Source of the DNA: Sporosarcina sp.
Lineage (GTDB): Bacteria; Bacillota; Bacilli; Bacillales_A; Planococcaceae
Assembly (NCBI GenBank): GCA_029263895.1
Contig: JARIDO010000051.1
Span: 1 to 41,661 of the forward strand
Direction: 5' to 3'
DNA: 41,661 bases
The notes under the pieces were generated by a model. It saw only the letters and a list, made by a program, of their open reading frames with translations. It ran no database searches and was not told the DNA's origin. How positions within the stretch are numbered: the first letter of the stretch is position 1; each line of letters opens with the position of its first letter. Of the stretch, positions 7,978 through 15,534 are shown piece by piece. Both the position numbers and the translations under genes were made by a program.

Positions 7978-8325
7978 TCAAAATGAATATTCTTTTAGTA
8001 AATTCTCCAATTTTAAAGCAAGCCCTATATTTCCTTTCACTTTGAGCTTACCCATCATAAATGAGGTCGTAGAATTTAAATTACCTGCCAGTAGTTTTTT
8101 GAAGTCTTTCACACTCATTTTAAGAGCACAATCTACTTCACCTGGATCACCAGTAGTCGTTTCGGCGCTGCTATGTGCTAGCTTCAACCCGTAAATACCA
8201 CCATCATCTCCTGACAAATCAAAAGAATATGAGACAGTCATTCCTTCAATAGGAACCGTATTTTCGTTCAGTTTTTTGTTTATTTCATTCCAAATGTCTT
8301 CCATTGTCATGTCGTCGAATTTCAT
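7978..8325 (-). CDS. SCP2 sterol-carrier-type lipid-binding domain protein
   Basis: A 115-residue stand-alone SCP2 domain. This fold carries a hydrophobic tunnel for acyl or sterol-like ligands. The family pattern is seen in VSYSFDLSGDDGGIYGLKLA, in ALKMSVKDFKKLLAGNLN and in FMMGKLKVKGNIGLALKLENL, the usual end of these proteins. ATG at 8325 is eight bases downstream of AGAGGGGG; an earlier in-frame start seven codons upstream lies before this site. A palindrome at 8351-8366 shared with lcfB suggests control by a fatty-acid regulator. It has its own terminator. Confidence 0.88.
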   Translation of the reverse strand: MKFDDMTMEDIWNEINKKLNENTVPIEGMTVSYSFDLSGDDGGIYGLKLAHSSAETTTGDPGEVDCALKMSVKDFKKLLAGNLNSTTSFMMGKLKVKGNIGLALKLENLLKEYSF

Positions 8326-8350
8326 ATGGCACGCCCCCTCTTTCAAGAAA

Positions 8351-8366
8351 ATGAATACCCATTCAT
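8351..8366. promoter_or_regulatory. Operator-like palindrome ATGAAT-N4-ATTCAT upstream of the SCP2 gene
   Basis: ATGAAT, ACCC, ATTCAT form a perfect 6-bp dyad 25 bases before the SCP2 start. It lies just downstream of a TATGAT -10-like box on the minus strand (about 8374-8379). The same dyad and 4-base spacing occur at 34743-34758 before lcfB. Confidence 0.6.
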
Positions 8367-8407
8367 CATATCATTATTGTCTTCAATTATGTTGATATTT
8401 CTGATAA

Positions 8408-9718
8408 CTATATTTTACTTTTTGTTAATGGACTTAATGCCATGCCGATAAGCGTTGCAACGATGGCAGGTAGAATCCAACCAATCTTTTGTTCGTAAAA
8501 TGGTAGATAACTAAGTATTGAAGTGACAGAAGTTATATCAATTTTAGCTTCCAGTAATCCGTCAAAAATACTAACGGATGCTGTTGCGATTAGCGCAAAA
8601 ATATAAACGATTGGCCTTCTACCAAACCATTTATCAATAAATGACAGCAGCATTAAAACAATCGCTAACGGATATAACATCATTAGCACAGGTAAGGAAA
8701 TATTGATAAGTTTAGTCAATCCAAAGTTTGCAATGATTCCACTGAAAGTGGCAAATAGGACTACAAATAGTTTATATGAAACCTTTGGTATTATTTCGTT
8801 GAAAAATTGTGCACATGCGGAGACGAGTCCAATTGCAGTAGTTAGACATGCAAATATAATTGTTATTCCAAGAATGATTGAGCCGTACGTTCCGTATAGT
8901 ACATTTGAAGAGAGCGCTAATACAGTAGCTCCATTCGAATGTACCCCAATCGTATCAACACTAGTCGCGCCAATAAAACCTAAAGAGATATAGACGAGTG
9001 TTAATCCAACAGCCGCAACAGCACCAGCAAATGCCATCGCTTTCATTACTGCACGACTTTCAACGACACCTTCAACTTTTAAAGTATTGATAATGACAAT
9101 ACCAAAAACTAATGCTGCAATTACATCCATTGTTAAATAGCCTTCAACGAAACTACGGAAAAAAGGATGTTCTATGTATTCCCCTTGGGACTTACCAATC
9201 GTACCCATAGGTGTTACAAAACTTTTAATAGCAAGAGCGCCAATTACAATAACTAAAATGGGTGTTAAAAATTTGCCGATTCGATCGACGAGTTTTGCTG
9301 GATTTAAAGCGAGTAAAACTGTGACAGCAAAGAAGACAATCGTAAAGGAGATCAGCGGCCAATTGGCATCTGCTTGTTCGCTCGTCAGAAAAGGTAACAT
9401 TGCCATTTCATAAGAAACAGTTGCCGTCCTTGGAATACCGAAAAAAGGTCCAATTGCCAAGTAAACGATCATCGTGAAAACGATACCGAAAATAGGATTA
9501 ACTCGCTTAGCAATTGTTTGAAGCCCACCACTTGCATTTGCAATTGCTAGAATTGCGATTAAGGGAAGACCTACACCTGTTATGAGAAAGCCGAGTAAGG
9601 CAACTACTAATTCTGATCCTGCCATCTGTCCTAATGAAGGCGGAAAGATTATATTTCCAGCACCTAAGAATAGTGCGAATAACATAAGACCGATGATGAA
9701 ATTCTTCTGGATGGACAA
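8408..9718 (-). CDS. brnQ: Branched-chain amino acid carrier BrnQ (LIVCS family)
   Basis: A 436-residue carrier for leucine, isoleucine and valine coupled to Na+ or H+, with about 12 membrane helices. MLFALFLGAGNIIFPPSLGQ near the N terminus and GPFFGIPRTATVSYEMA near residues 90-106 are the family signatures. The family's usual N terminus places the start at TTG 9718, 11 bases after AAGGAG; no in-frame ATG precedes MLFA. A possible minus-strand promoter lies within 9735-9800, but no clear CodY site was found. No terminator is visible between its stop and the SCP2 gene 82 bases on. Confidence 0.92.
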   Translation of the reverse strand: MSIQKNFIIGLMLFALFLGAGNIIFPPSLGQMAGSELVVALLGFLITGVGLPLIAILAIANASGGLQTIAKRVNPIFGIVFTMIVYLAIGPFFGIPRTATVSYEMAMLPFLTSEQADANWPLISFTIVFFAVTVLLALNPAKLVDRIGKFLTPILVIVIGALAIKSFVTPMGTIGKSQGEYIEHPFFRSFVEGYLTMDVIAALVFGIVIINTLKVEGVVESRAVMKAMAFAGAVAAVGLTLVYISLGFIGATSVDTIGVHSNGATVLALSSNVLYGTYGSIILGITIIFACLTTAIGLVSACAQFFNEIIPKVSYKLFVVLFATFSGIIANFGLTKLINISLPVLMMLYPLAIVLMLLSFIDKWFGRRPIVYIFALIATASVSIFDGLLEAKIDITSVTSILSYLPFYEQKIGWILPAIVATLIGMALSPLTKSKI

Positions 9719-9877
9719 TTATGTTGCAACTCCTTATGTACATAGTAGTAACACTATTCATTCTACATAGAAACAGTGCGCTTTGTCTAACAATTTTAAT
9801 AATTTGTTATATAATGATGAAAAAGGTATAAAAAACTAATAAAATAATATAATTTAAATAGGGAAATTGAGAAAAGT

Positions 9878-11157
9878 GACTATAAGTAAAGTAATCCACG
9901 AAAAGTATTTACATATAGTGGGATTTAATTCGATGGACCCAGTTTACCTTTTACTTGAAGATCTACATCATCCATTGCGGACATGTTAACATTTGTCTTT
10001 GAGCGTCTTTATCGACTAACCGTTGAAAAGCGTGTTCATATGCTCGCCTACACCGATATTTTAACAGGATTAGATAATGAGAATGCATTTAATGAAAAGG
10101 TTAACGAAAGATTCCAATGTGAAAAAACAACCGAACATGGTGTACTTATTTATTTTGTTGTAGACTAGTTTTCTAATATACAAAGTGTATTTGGTCGTGA
10201 AGGTAGGGAGAAGATTTTAGTTAAAACGGCTGAACGTTTGAGTCGAATTTTCCCCAAACCATCTTTAACGACACGAATTGGTTTTGATCATTTTCTTGTT
10301 TACTACCCATTGGAAAATGATATGGATGAAAGTGAACTTAACTTGGAACGAGTAGCCATGGAATTTAAAAAGCTAATGATAATTCTTGGTCAAGAAATAT
10401 TTTTGTCATTTAGCTATGGTATCTCGTATTATCCACAAAATGCCTCGACAGTAACTGATCGAATTCAGACAGCTAGACTAGCACTTGACGCTGGACAAAA
10501 AATCTAAACGAAAAAGCAGAGGACTATTTGAACCATTTATGCATGAGGAAATTAAAGAAACGATACTCTCAGAAATGAATTTACGTAAATGCTTAGATGC
10601 AAATGAATTCCGATTATACTATCAGCCCCAGGTTGCAACTGAAACTGGAGAATTAAAAGGATGAGAAGCGCTCATTAGATGGCAAGATTCAGAAAAAGGG
10701 TTAATGTCACCAGGAGAATTCATTGAACTTGCCAAGTCAACAGGACTAATCATTCCAATTGGAGAATTGGTTATTAAGAAAGCTTTTAGTCTGTTACGTG
10801 AGTGGAGACGACAAGGGCTAACGGAGCTCACGTTTTCTATTAATTAATCCCCGCGTCATTTTCTGCATTCAGAATTGCTATCCTTTTTGCTTAAGTGTTT
10901 AATTGAAACTGAAGTTCCTGCAAAATGCATTGTTTTAGAAATTACTGAAAATGTGGCTACGGAAGATCAAGAATTTGTTAAGCAACGAATGAAATCGATA
11001 GTCGACATGGGCTTTAATATTTCAATCGATGATTTTGGTACAGGATATTCAACACTTATTTACTTGCAACGTTTTTCTATCCAAGAAATTAGAATTGATC
11101 TCAAATTTATAAATGGACTAAGTTCAGATTCGAAAAGCGCGGTCATTTATTCGTAAT
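9878..11157 (+). pseudogene. Decayed GGDEF-EAL (cyclic-di-GMP turnover) gene
   Basis: Conceptual translation across several frames gives a possible PAS-like start (EKYLHIVGFNSMDPVYLL) and a diguanylate cyclase domain opening TDILTGLDNENAF. Its signature has become RIGFDHF where GGDEF is expected. The EAL phosphodiesterase part reads EALIRW, PGEFIELAKSTGLI, EITENVA and DDFGTGYS. Stops interrupt it at 10166-10168 (TAG), at the TGA directly before EALIRW (about 10662), and in SIN-stop-SPRHF (about 10846). Frame shifts occur near 9986 and 10505. The 3' end is lost: the text stops after KSAVI, roughly 70 residues early, and a terminator follows at once. No single open piece keeps a whole domain, so it should be inactive. 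Confidence 0.9.
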
Positions 11158-11176
11158 AAAACCCGATTAAAAATTG

Positions 11177-11222
11177 AAAAAGTCTGTCCTACTCAAAATG
11201 TCGAGTAGGACAGACTTTTTAG
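11177..11222 (+). terminator. Strong terminator after the decayed GGDEF-EAL gene
   Basis: An 18-bp perfect stem (AAAAAGTCTGTCCTACTC, 11177-11194 with 11203-11220) with a T run. It appears symmetrical enough to work on both strands. Confidence 0.9.
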
Positions 11223-11244
11223 TGTAAAGATATTGCGAGAGGAG

Positions 11245-11274
11245 TGTCGCATCTAACGACCGTCTCCGCTTTTC
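11245..11274. repeat. Truncated 3' end of a structured intergenic element
   Basis: This 30-base segment is identical to 11491-11520, the right end of the complete element at 11405-11520. It is probably a remnant of a third copy. Confidence 0.8.
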
Positions 11275-11279
11275 AGGTT

Positions 11280-11399
11280 GTCTAGGCTCCGGGTGCCAAC
11301 TTCTCGGGTCGCTTCGGACTTATCGATACTGGCAAAGTACGCCAGTAGTCATCAAGTCCTCCAGCGCCTGTCGAAGTTAACCGGCACCCTCAGCTTTTC
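11280..11399. repeat. Structured intergenic element, copy A
   Basis: It starts GTCTAGGCTCC and ends CAGCTTTTC. Terminal complementary blocks CGGGTGCC and GGCACCC, plus internal pairs such as ACTGGC/GCCAGT (about 11329 and 11341), predict a long branched hairpin. It is GC-rich compared with its surroundings. It belongs to the same family as copy B, and from memory resembles short intergenic repeats seen in other Bacillales. Confidence 0.75.
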
Positions 11400-11404
11400 T
11401 AGTG

Positions 11405-11520
11405 TCTAGACTCCGACGGTCAGATGCTCGGGTCGTAAGTGCGCCTTGCTGTGTGGCAAAGGGCGCCACTTCGCAAGTCGAGCTTACGCCTGTCGCATCT
11501 AACGACCGTCTCCGCTTTTC
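11405..11520. repeat. Structured intergenic element, copy B
   Basis: It starts GTCTAGACTCCGACGGTC and ends GACCGTCTCCGCTTTTC, with terminal complementarity GACGGTC/GACCGTC. Internal inverted pairs include GTAAG(T)/(A)GCTTAC and TGCGCC/GGCGCC. It ends three bases before the oxidase stop codon, so the 3' end of the oxidase transcript runs straight into the folded element. No other terminator for the oxidase operon is seen. With copies 0 and A it fills the gap 11223-11523, which holds no gene. Confidence 0.75.
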
Positions 11521-11523
11521 TGG

Positions 11524-13179
11524 TTATCTTCCGATTAGCCAGTCGAATGGTGGTGAGCCTGGTGGTGAGTGCTTAATAATATCGATCATCGGTATTGTAT
11601 AAGCGAATAGTATTAGTAAGATTGTAATGCCAATCCATAGATACCAGTTTTCTAGAATCTTTGGTGATTTTTCTGCGAAATCTTCTTCTTCAGCAATCGG
11701 GAATTCTTGAACCCCGCGTGGTGCGAAGAATGTTAGTTGAATGAAGATATAGAACATCAGTAAGATTCCTATGAATAAGATTGACCCACCAATTGCTTGT
11801 GCAAGTTGATAGTGAGCCCAAGTTTCAACTTGAGCGCCTCCAGCGTATTCAGAGAAAGCAGAGCGACGGGGTCCGCCGATTAGACCTTGAATGTGCATGG
11901 AACCTGACATGATGATCATACCAATTGTCCAGATGAACGATTGGATAATGCCAAGTTTGTTCAATTTCGGTGTCAAGCGGCGCCCAGTTAAATGTGGAAC
12001 GAGCCAGTAAGTAATTCCGAAGAACGTTAACACAACAGTTGTAGCTGCTGTTAAATGGAAGTGACCTGTAATCCAAATTGTATTATGGACTAATGCATTC
12101 ATTTGGTGAGATGCATTAATAATTCCGCCTGCTCCACCTGGAATGAAAGCAACCATTCCAATAAACGGTGCAAGGAAACGAACGTCTTTCCATGGAAGCT
12201 TCTTAAACCAACCGAAAAGACTTGAAAAACCTTTTCTACGACCAGTTGCTTCAAATGTCGCGAAAATAGAGAAAGCTGTCATGAGTGAAGGAATAACCAC
12301 CATGAATGTTAAAACGACTTGAATGAACTTCCAAACTGGATCGATTCCAGGCTCTGTTAATTGGTGATGGAAACCAACAGGAATTGAGAACAATAATAAT
12401 AGAATGAACGCAAGACGAGCCAATGAATCACTGAATAACTTTCCACCGATAATTTTTGGGATGATTGCATACCACGCCATATACGCAGGTAACAACCAGA
12501 AGTACACTAATGGGTGACCGAAGTACCAGAATAATGTACGACTCAATAGAACATTTATTGTTTCAGCATAACCGAGAGACCAAGGAATGAACTGAATGAT
12601 GACAGATGCAGCGACACCAAGTGTTGCGATGAACCACATGAGCATGTTAATAACGACCATAAATGCTAGAAGTGGAGATTTTTCGCCTTTGTGCGCTTTT
12701 TTCCAAACATATAACTGACGGAAATTTACAAATGCTGCAATCCAACTTCCGATAATGACAAATGCTAAACCAAAGTAGAATGCAGGATGTGCACGTAATG
12801 GAGCGTAGAAAGTATATAGTACAGATGCTTCCCCGACTAAAATTGTAACCGCAGCCATGACTGTTCCGACTAACATTACAATAAAGCCAAACCAAGCCAC
12901 TTTTCTTTGTTTGTCAGAGAGACCAACTGTTTTCGCCATAAGCGAATATTGGAAGCCAATGATGAAATAGGTTGTGAACACGAGTCCTAGTATAACACCG
13001 TGAACGGTTAGAATTGTGTAGTAGTCTATTCCGAATGGCAATGTGTATTTTCCAGAACGAACGAATGTCTGTAAAAGTCCCATTAAACCACCAATGAGTA
13101 GTGAGATATACGTTACATACATGAATGACATATAAAGACGGGAGTCTTTCTTGGAAATTGGTAATTGATTCGTAGACAT
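11524..13179 (-). CDS. b(o/a)3-type cytochrome c oxidase subunit I
   Basis: The 551-residue catalytic subunit of a B-family heme-copper oxidase, with 12-14 membrane helices. It reduces O2 at a heme-CuB centre. Visible ligands are the low-spin heme His in TVHGVILGL, the CuB His and cross-linked Tyr in WYFGHPLVYFWLLPAY, the CuB pair in GFHHQLTEPG, and both heme His in HNTIWITGHFHLT. The C-terminal extra helix around ENWYLWIGITILL fits the ba3 class. It overlaps the stop of subunit II by one base (TAATG), showing translational coupling. The stop codon lies against a structured repeat element. Confidence 0.95.
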   Translation of the reverse strand: MSTNQLPISKKDSRLYMSFMYVTYISLLIGGLMGLLQTFVRSGKYTLPFGIDYYTILTVHGVILGLVFTTYFIIGFQYSLMAKTVGLSDKQRKVAWFGFIVMLVGTVMAAVTILVGEASVLYTFYAPLRAHPAFYFGLAFVIIGSWIAAFVNFRQLYVWKKAHKGEKSPLLAFMVVINMLMWFIATLGVAASVIIQFIPWSLGYAETINVLLSRTLFWYFGHPLVYFWLLPAYMAWYAIIPKIIGGKLFSDSLARLAFILLLLFSIPVGFHHQLTEPGIDPVWKFIQVVLTFMVVIPSLMTAFSIFATFEATGRRKGFSSLFGWFKKLPWKDVRFLAPFIGMVAFIPGGAGGIINASHQMNALVHNTIWITGHFHLTAATTVVLTFFGITYWLVPHLTGRRLTPKLNKLGIIQSFIWTIGMIIMSGSMHIQGLIGGPRRSAFSEYAGGAQVETWAHYQLAQAIGGSILFIGILLMFYIFIQLTFFAPRGVQEFPIAEEEDFAEKSPKILENWYLWIGITILLILFAYTIPMIDIIKHSPPGSPPFDWLIGR

Positions 13180-13682
13180 TATTCATACACCTCCACTGTG
13201 CCGAACATCATGTGATGACCGATGCCGCAGTATTCATTACAAACGACTGTGAATTCGCCAGTATTTTTCATGACAGTTTCATATCGACTAATATGACCTG
13301 GCTCAACCATCATGTTGACATTAGTACCAGCGACTTGGAAACCGTGAACGACGTCTTTTGAAGTGATTTGAAATAGCACTGTAGAACCTTTAGGTACGCG
13401 GATTTTCTTAACAGCTTCACCAGCTTCATCTTTACCGAAGTCATAGTTAAATGCTGAAGCTACCATATTGACAACGTATTTTCCTTCAGCCGCCTCTGTA
13501 AGCCCTAAATTCTCAGGTCTAAATGACTCGTTGGCCTCGATGTTTTGTGGATCAATCTTTTGTAAATTACTGTTTGGATGTGTCCCTTTCCAGAAAGCAG
13601 CAAAACCTAGAATAAGAAGAAAAAGTGCTAAAGATGCTAATCCGAAAACGAGCCAAACCTTTTCGTATTTGTGTAAATGCAT
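13179..13682 (-). CDS. b(o/a)3-type cytochrome c oxidase subunit II (CuA)
   Basis: 167 residues with one N-terminal membrane helix (about 10-32) and an extracytoplasmic cupredoxin domain. The CuA site is complete: His in VVHGFQ, then CNEYCGIGHHMM with two Cys, His and Met. CuA indicates that cytochrome c, not quinol, is the electron donor. Short subunit II proteins with a single helix are typical of ba3 oxidases and depend on a separate 2A subunit, found just upstream at 13704-13850. Confidence 0.94.
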   Translation of the reverse strand: MHLHKYEKVWLVFGLASLALFLLILGFAAFWKGTHPNSNLQKIDPQNIEANESFRPENLGLTEAAEGKYVVNMVASAFNYDFGKDEAGEAVKKIRVPKGSTVLFQITSKDVVHGFQVAGTNVNMMVEPGHISRYETVMKNTGEFTVVCNEYCGIGHHMMFGTVEVYE

Positions 13683-13703
13683 AATTACCCTCCTGACAAT
13701 AAA

Positions 13704-13850
13704 TTATCTTGATATAAATAATGCGTAAGATCCGAACCATGACGCTAGAATGAACACACCAACTATCATAACTGCAATAAACGTTCCTTTATACGTAATG
13801 GATGAGTCCTGATGAGACGGCTGTTGCGAGTTGTTTTTTTCTTTTTTCAT
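13704..13850 (-). CDS. Cytochrome c oxidase subunit 2A-like small protein
   Basis: A 48-residue frame: a charged, polar N terminus (MKKEKNNSQQPSHQDSS) followed by one membrane helix (about 22-45) ending ALFISR. Start ATG lies after an ideal AAAGGAGGTG site. The stop is 15 bases from a GGAGGG site serving subunit II. Position, size and a single helix match subunit 2A of ba3 oxidases, which supplies the helix missing from subunit II. First gene of the oxidase operon. Confidence 0.85.
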   Translation of the reverse strand: MKKEKNNSQQPSHQDSSITYKGTFIAVMIVGVFILASWFGSYALFISR

Positions 13851-13960
13851 TGTGACACCTCCTTTAAATACTGCCGTAAATCGAACTTACCTTTATCATA
13901 AACATTAAGGGGGATATGGGAATTAGGGTATTCCCTATGTATCGACTAAAATAATTTGAA

Positions 13961-13999
13961 TTCACGCTTTGTTCACATTCTCTTCATAGTTCTGACATA
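13961..13999. promoter_or_regulatory. Hexamer array with 11-bp period between the oxidase operon and nagB
   Basis: TTCACG (13961), TTCACA (13972), TTCATA (13983) and GACATA (13994) recur at exact 11-bp steps, with a weaker CTGTAT at 14005. Hexamer direct repeats one helical turn apart are how OmpR-family regulators such as PhoP bind. The site is about 110 bp upstream of the oxidase start and 77 bp before the nagB -35. An inverted repeat GGTAA-TAGC-TTACC follows at 14031-14044. The remainder of the gap 13851-14143 shows only the nagB promoter. Confidence 0.45.
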
Positions 14000-14075
14000 G
14001 TTCTCTGTATGTTTTATTTAATTGAAAAATGGTAATAGCTTACCGTTGGGAAAACTTTTTGGGGAAATAAAAAAG

Positions 14076-14104
14076 TTGACCGGAAGAGCTCGTGAATTTA
14101 CAAT
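14076..14104 (+). promoter_or_regulatory. Sigma-A promoter of nagB
   Basis: TTGACC (14076-14081), a 17-base spacer, and TACAAT (14099-14104). It lies 40 bases before the nagB start. Confidence 0.8.
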
Positions 14105-14143
14105 AAAGCGTACTGTAAAATCGTTGAAAGAGGGTTGGAATGA

Positions 14144-14845
14144 ATGAAAAACTGGAACCATGTGAAAGTTGAAAGTGCAGAAAAGGGTGCTGAACAGGCA
14201 TACAGAATTATTAAAGATGAACTCCAACACAATCGACTAAATGTGCTTGGTTTAGCTACGGGAAGCACAATGATTCCTGTCTATAAAAAAATCACTGAGT
14301 CCGATTTAGATTTTAGTCATGTGACGACATTTAACTTAGATGAATATGTAGGAATAACTGCTGAAAACCCAAATAGCTATGCTTTCTTTATGAAACAACA
14401 TTTATTTGGTAAGAAGAAGTTTAAAGAAACGAATATCCCAAACGGTATGGCAGCTGATCTTACTGCTGAATGCGCAGCTTATGAACAATTGCTATTGAAA
14501 AATCCACTGGATATTCAGTTTTTAGGTGTTGGAGAAAATGGTCATATTGCATTTAATGAACCAGGAACCTCTGCTGATTCCGTTACGCATGTTACGCAAT
14601 TGGCTGACTCAACGCTAGGTGTAAATAGTCAATACTTCGGAGATGATGAAAGAATACCAGAAACAGCAATAACAATGGGTATTTCGTCAATTATGAGTGC
14701 TAAGAAATTAATTTTACTCGCTTTTGGTGAGAAAAAGCGTGCAGCACTTATGAAATTAGTAGAAGGTACTGTGACAACTGAATGGCCCATTACTGAGTTG
14801 TTAAATCATGAAGATGTAATTGTGATTACCGATTTAGAAATTTAA
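14144..14845 (+). CDS. nagB: Glucosamine-6-phosphate deaminase
   Basis: A 233-residue cytoplasmic enzyme that converts glucosamine-6-phosphate to fructose-6-phosphate and ammonia, feeding amino sugars into glycolysis. Seen are the phosphate loop LGLATGSTMIPVY (35-47), catalytic NLDEYVG with Asp66, and GVGENGHIAFNEPGT with His134 and Glu139. The length fits the short bacillary NagB type, which lacks the allosteric C-terminal extension of the E. coli enzyme. It stands alone with its own promoter and terminator; no nagA or GntR regulator lies beside it. Confidence 0.95.
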   Translation: MKNWNHVKVESAEKGAEQAYRIIKDELQHNRLNVLGLATGSTMIPVYKKITESDLDFSHVTTFNLDEYVGITAENPNSYAFFMKQHLFGKKKFKETNIPNGMAADLTAECAAYEQLLLKNPLDIQFLGVGENGHIAFNEPGTSADSVTHVTQLADSTLGVNSQYFGDDERIPETAITMGISSIMSAKKLILLAFGEKKRAALMKLVEGTVTTEWPITELLNHEDVIVITDLEI

Positions 14846-14866
14846 CCTACTATAAATAGGAGTTTT

Positions 14867-14906
14867 AAAAAATGCACAAGAATCATAGGATTCTTGTGCA
14901 TTTTTT
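14867..14906. terminator. Bidirectional terminator between nagB and the next minus-strand gene
   Basis: An 18-bp stem (AAAAAATGCACAAGAATC, 14867-14884, with its complement ending at 14906). T runs occur on both strands. Confidence 0.9.
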
Positions 14907-15204
14907 AGTTTCGGTCTGGATCTGTAGAGCCATAGTCTGCACGCAATCCTTCAATCTCATTTTCTCGCCTAATTGCTTCCACTTCGAGTCGTTCCTGTTG
15001 GTTAAGTTGCACATTTACTATTTCTTTGTTTTGTTTTCTACTAAATAATTCTCTTCTGGCTGAATTTTCTTCGTGATTGTCATCTTGAATAGGTTCGTAG
15101 TCACCAGCAGCATGATCAAGTTCAGAGCTTTGCGCAAAACTTTTACCTTTTCGGAACTTATCCGCGATTGAGTCGTCTATATTATTGTTATCTTTCACGG
15201 ACAC
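14905..15204 (-). CDS. Hypothetical small hydrophilic protein
   Basis: I do not recognise this 99-residue protein. It is highly polar and acidic in the N-terminal half (DNNNIDDS, GDYEPIQDDNHEEN), then basic and helical (ARRELFSRKQNKE, ERLEVEAIRRENEIEGLRADYG). No membrane segment or cysteine is present. It is probably a partly disordered cytoplasmic protein. GGAGGTG lies immediately upstream, and either GTG at 15204 (4-base spacing) or GTG at 15198 (10 bases) could be the start. It ends in the shared terminator with nagB. Confidence 0.65.
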   Translation of the reverse strand: MSVKDNNNIDDSIADKFRKGKSFAQSSELDHAAGDYEPIQDDNHEENSARRELFSRKQNKEIVNVQLNQQERLEVEAIRRENEIEGLRADYGSTDPDRN

Positions 15205-15534
15205 TTCACCTCCATCAAGTTTTTTTTATTTATTACACTCATATTCCCTTATTTAATAATAGTAAACACATCTTAGTCAGTAACTTGGTAATATAAATTA
15301 AGTAATTTCGTAGTTGTATGTAGTATAGAAGTAATGTGGCTAGTGCATTCTTCATCGAGGTTATTTTTCCGAGTATTGAATTGTTGACAATGTTTCATTA
15401 TGAATCTTTAGGGGATACTATAATGAAAGTTTACAGGAAAAAATTATATTTTAGTCTAGTAAAGTGCGTTCCTTGTCCAAACGTGCTATAATACTTTTGA
15501 TTTAGTATATTATCATTTTTTAGGGAGGCAGGAC
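15205..15534. other. 330-base gap upstream of tagO
   Basis: AT-rich and without a convincing gene. It holds the tagO promoter (extended -10 at 15484-15492). A 22-codon frame from ATG at 15423 has only a weak ribosome site and is probably chance. TTGACA at about 15385 has no -10 at a useful distance. Confidence 0.5.
15484..15492 (+). promoter_or_regulatory. Extended -10 promoter of tagO
   Basis: TGC followed by a perfect TATAAT, 43 bases before the start codon. No good -35 is present, as is common for extended -10 promoters. Confidence 0.6.

Noticed and set aside
9750..9835. CodY box upstream of brnQ
   Set aside because: The best candidate (ending AAAATT) has five mismatches to the 15-base consensus.
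14018..14230. Minus-strand 70-codon frame over the nagB start
   Set aside because: It overlaps the nagB promoter and coding start and has no ribosome site. It is a shadow of nagB.
15423..15491. 22-codon frame upstream of tagO
   Set aside because: The ribosome site is weak and the frame runs into the tagO -10 box, so it is probably chance.
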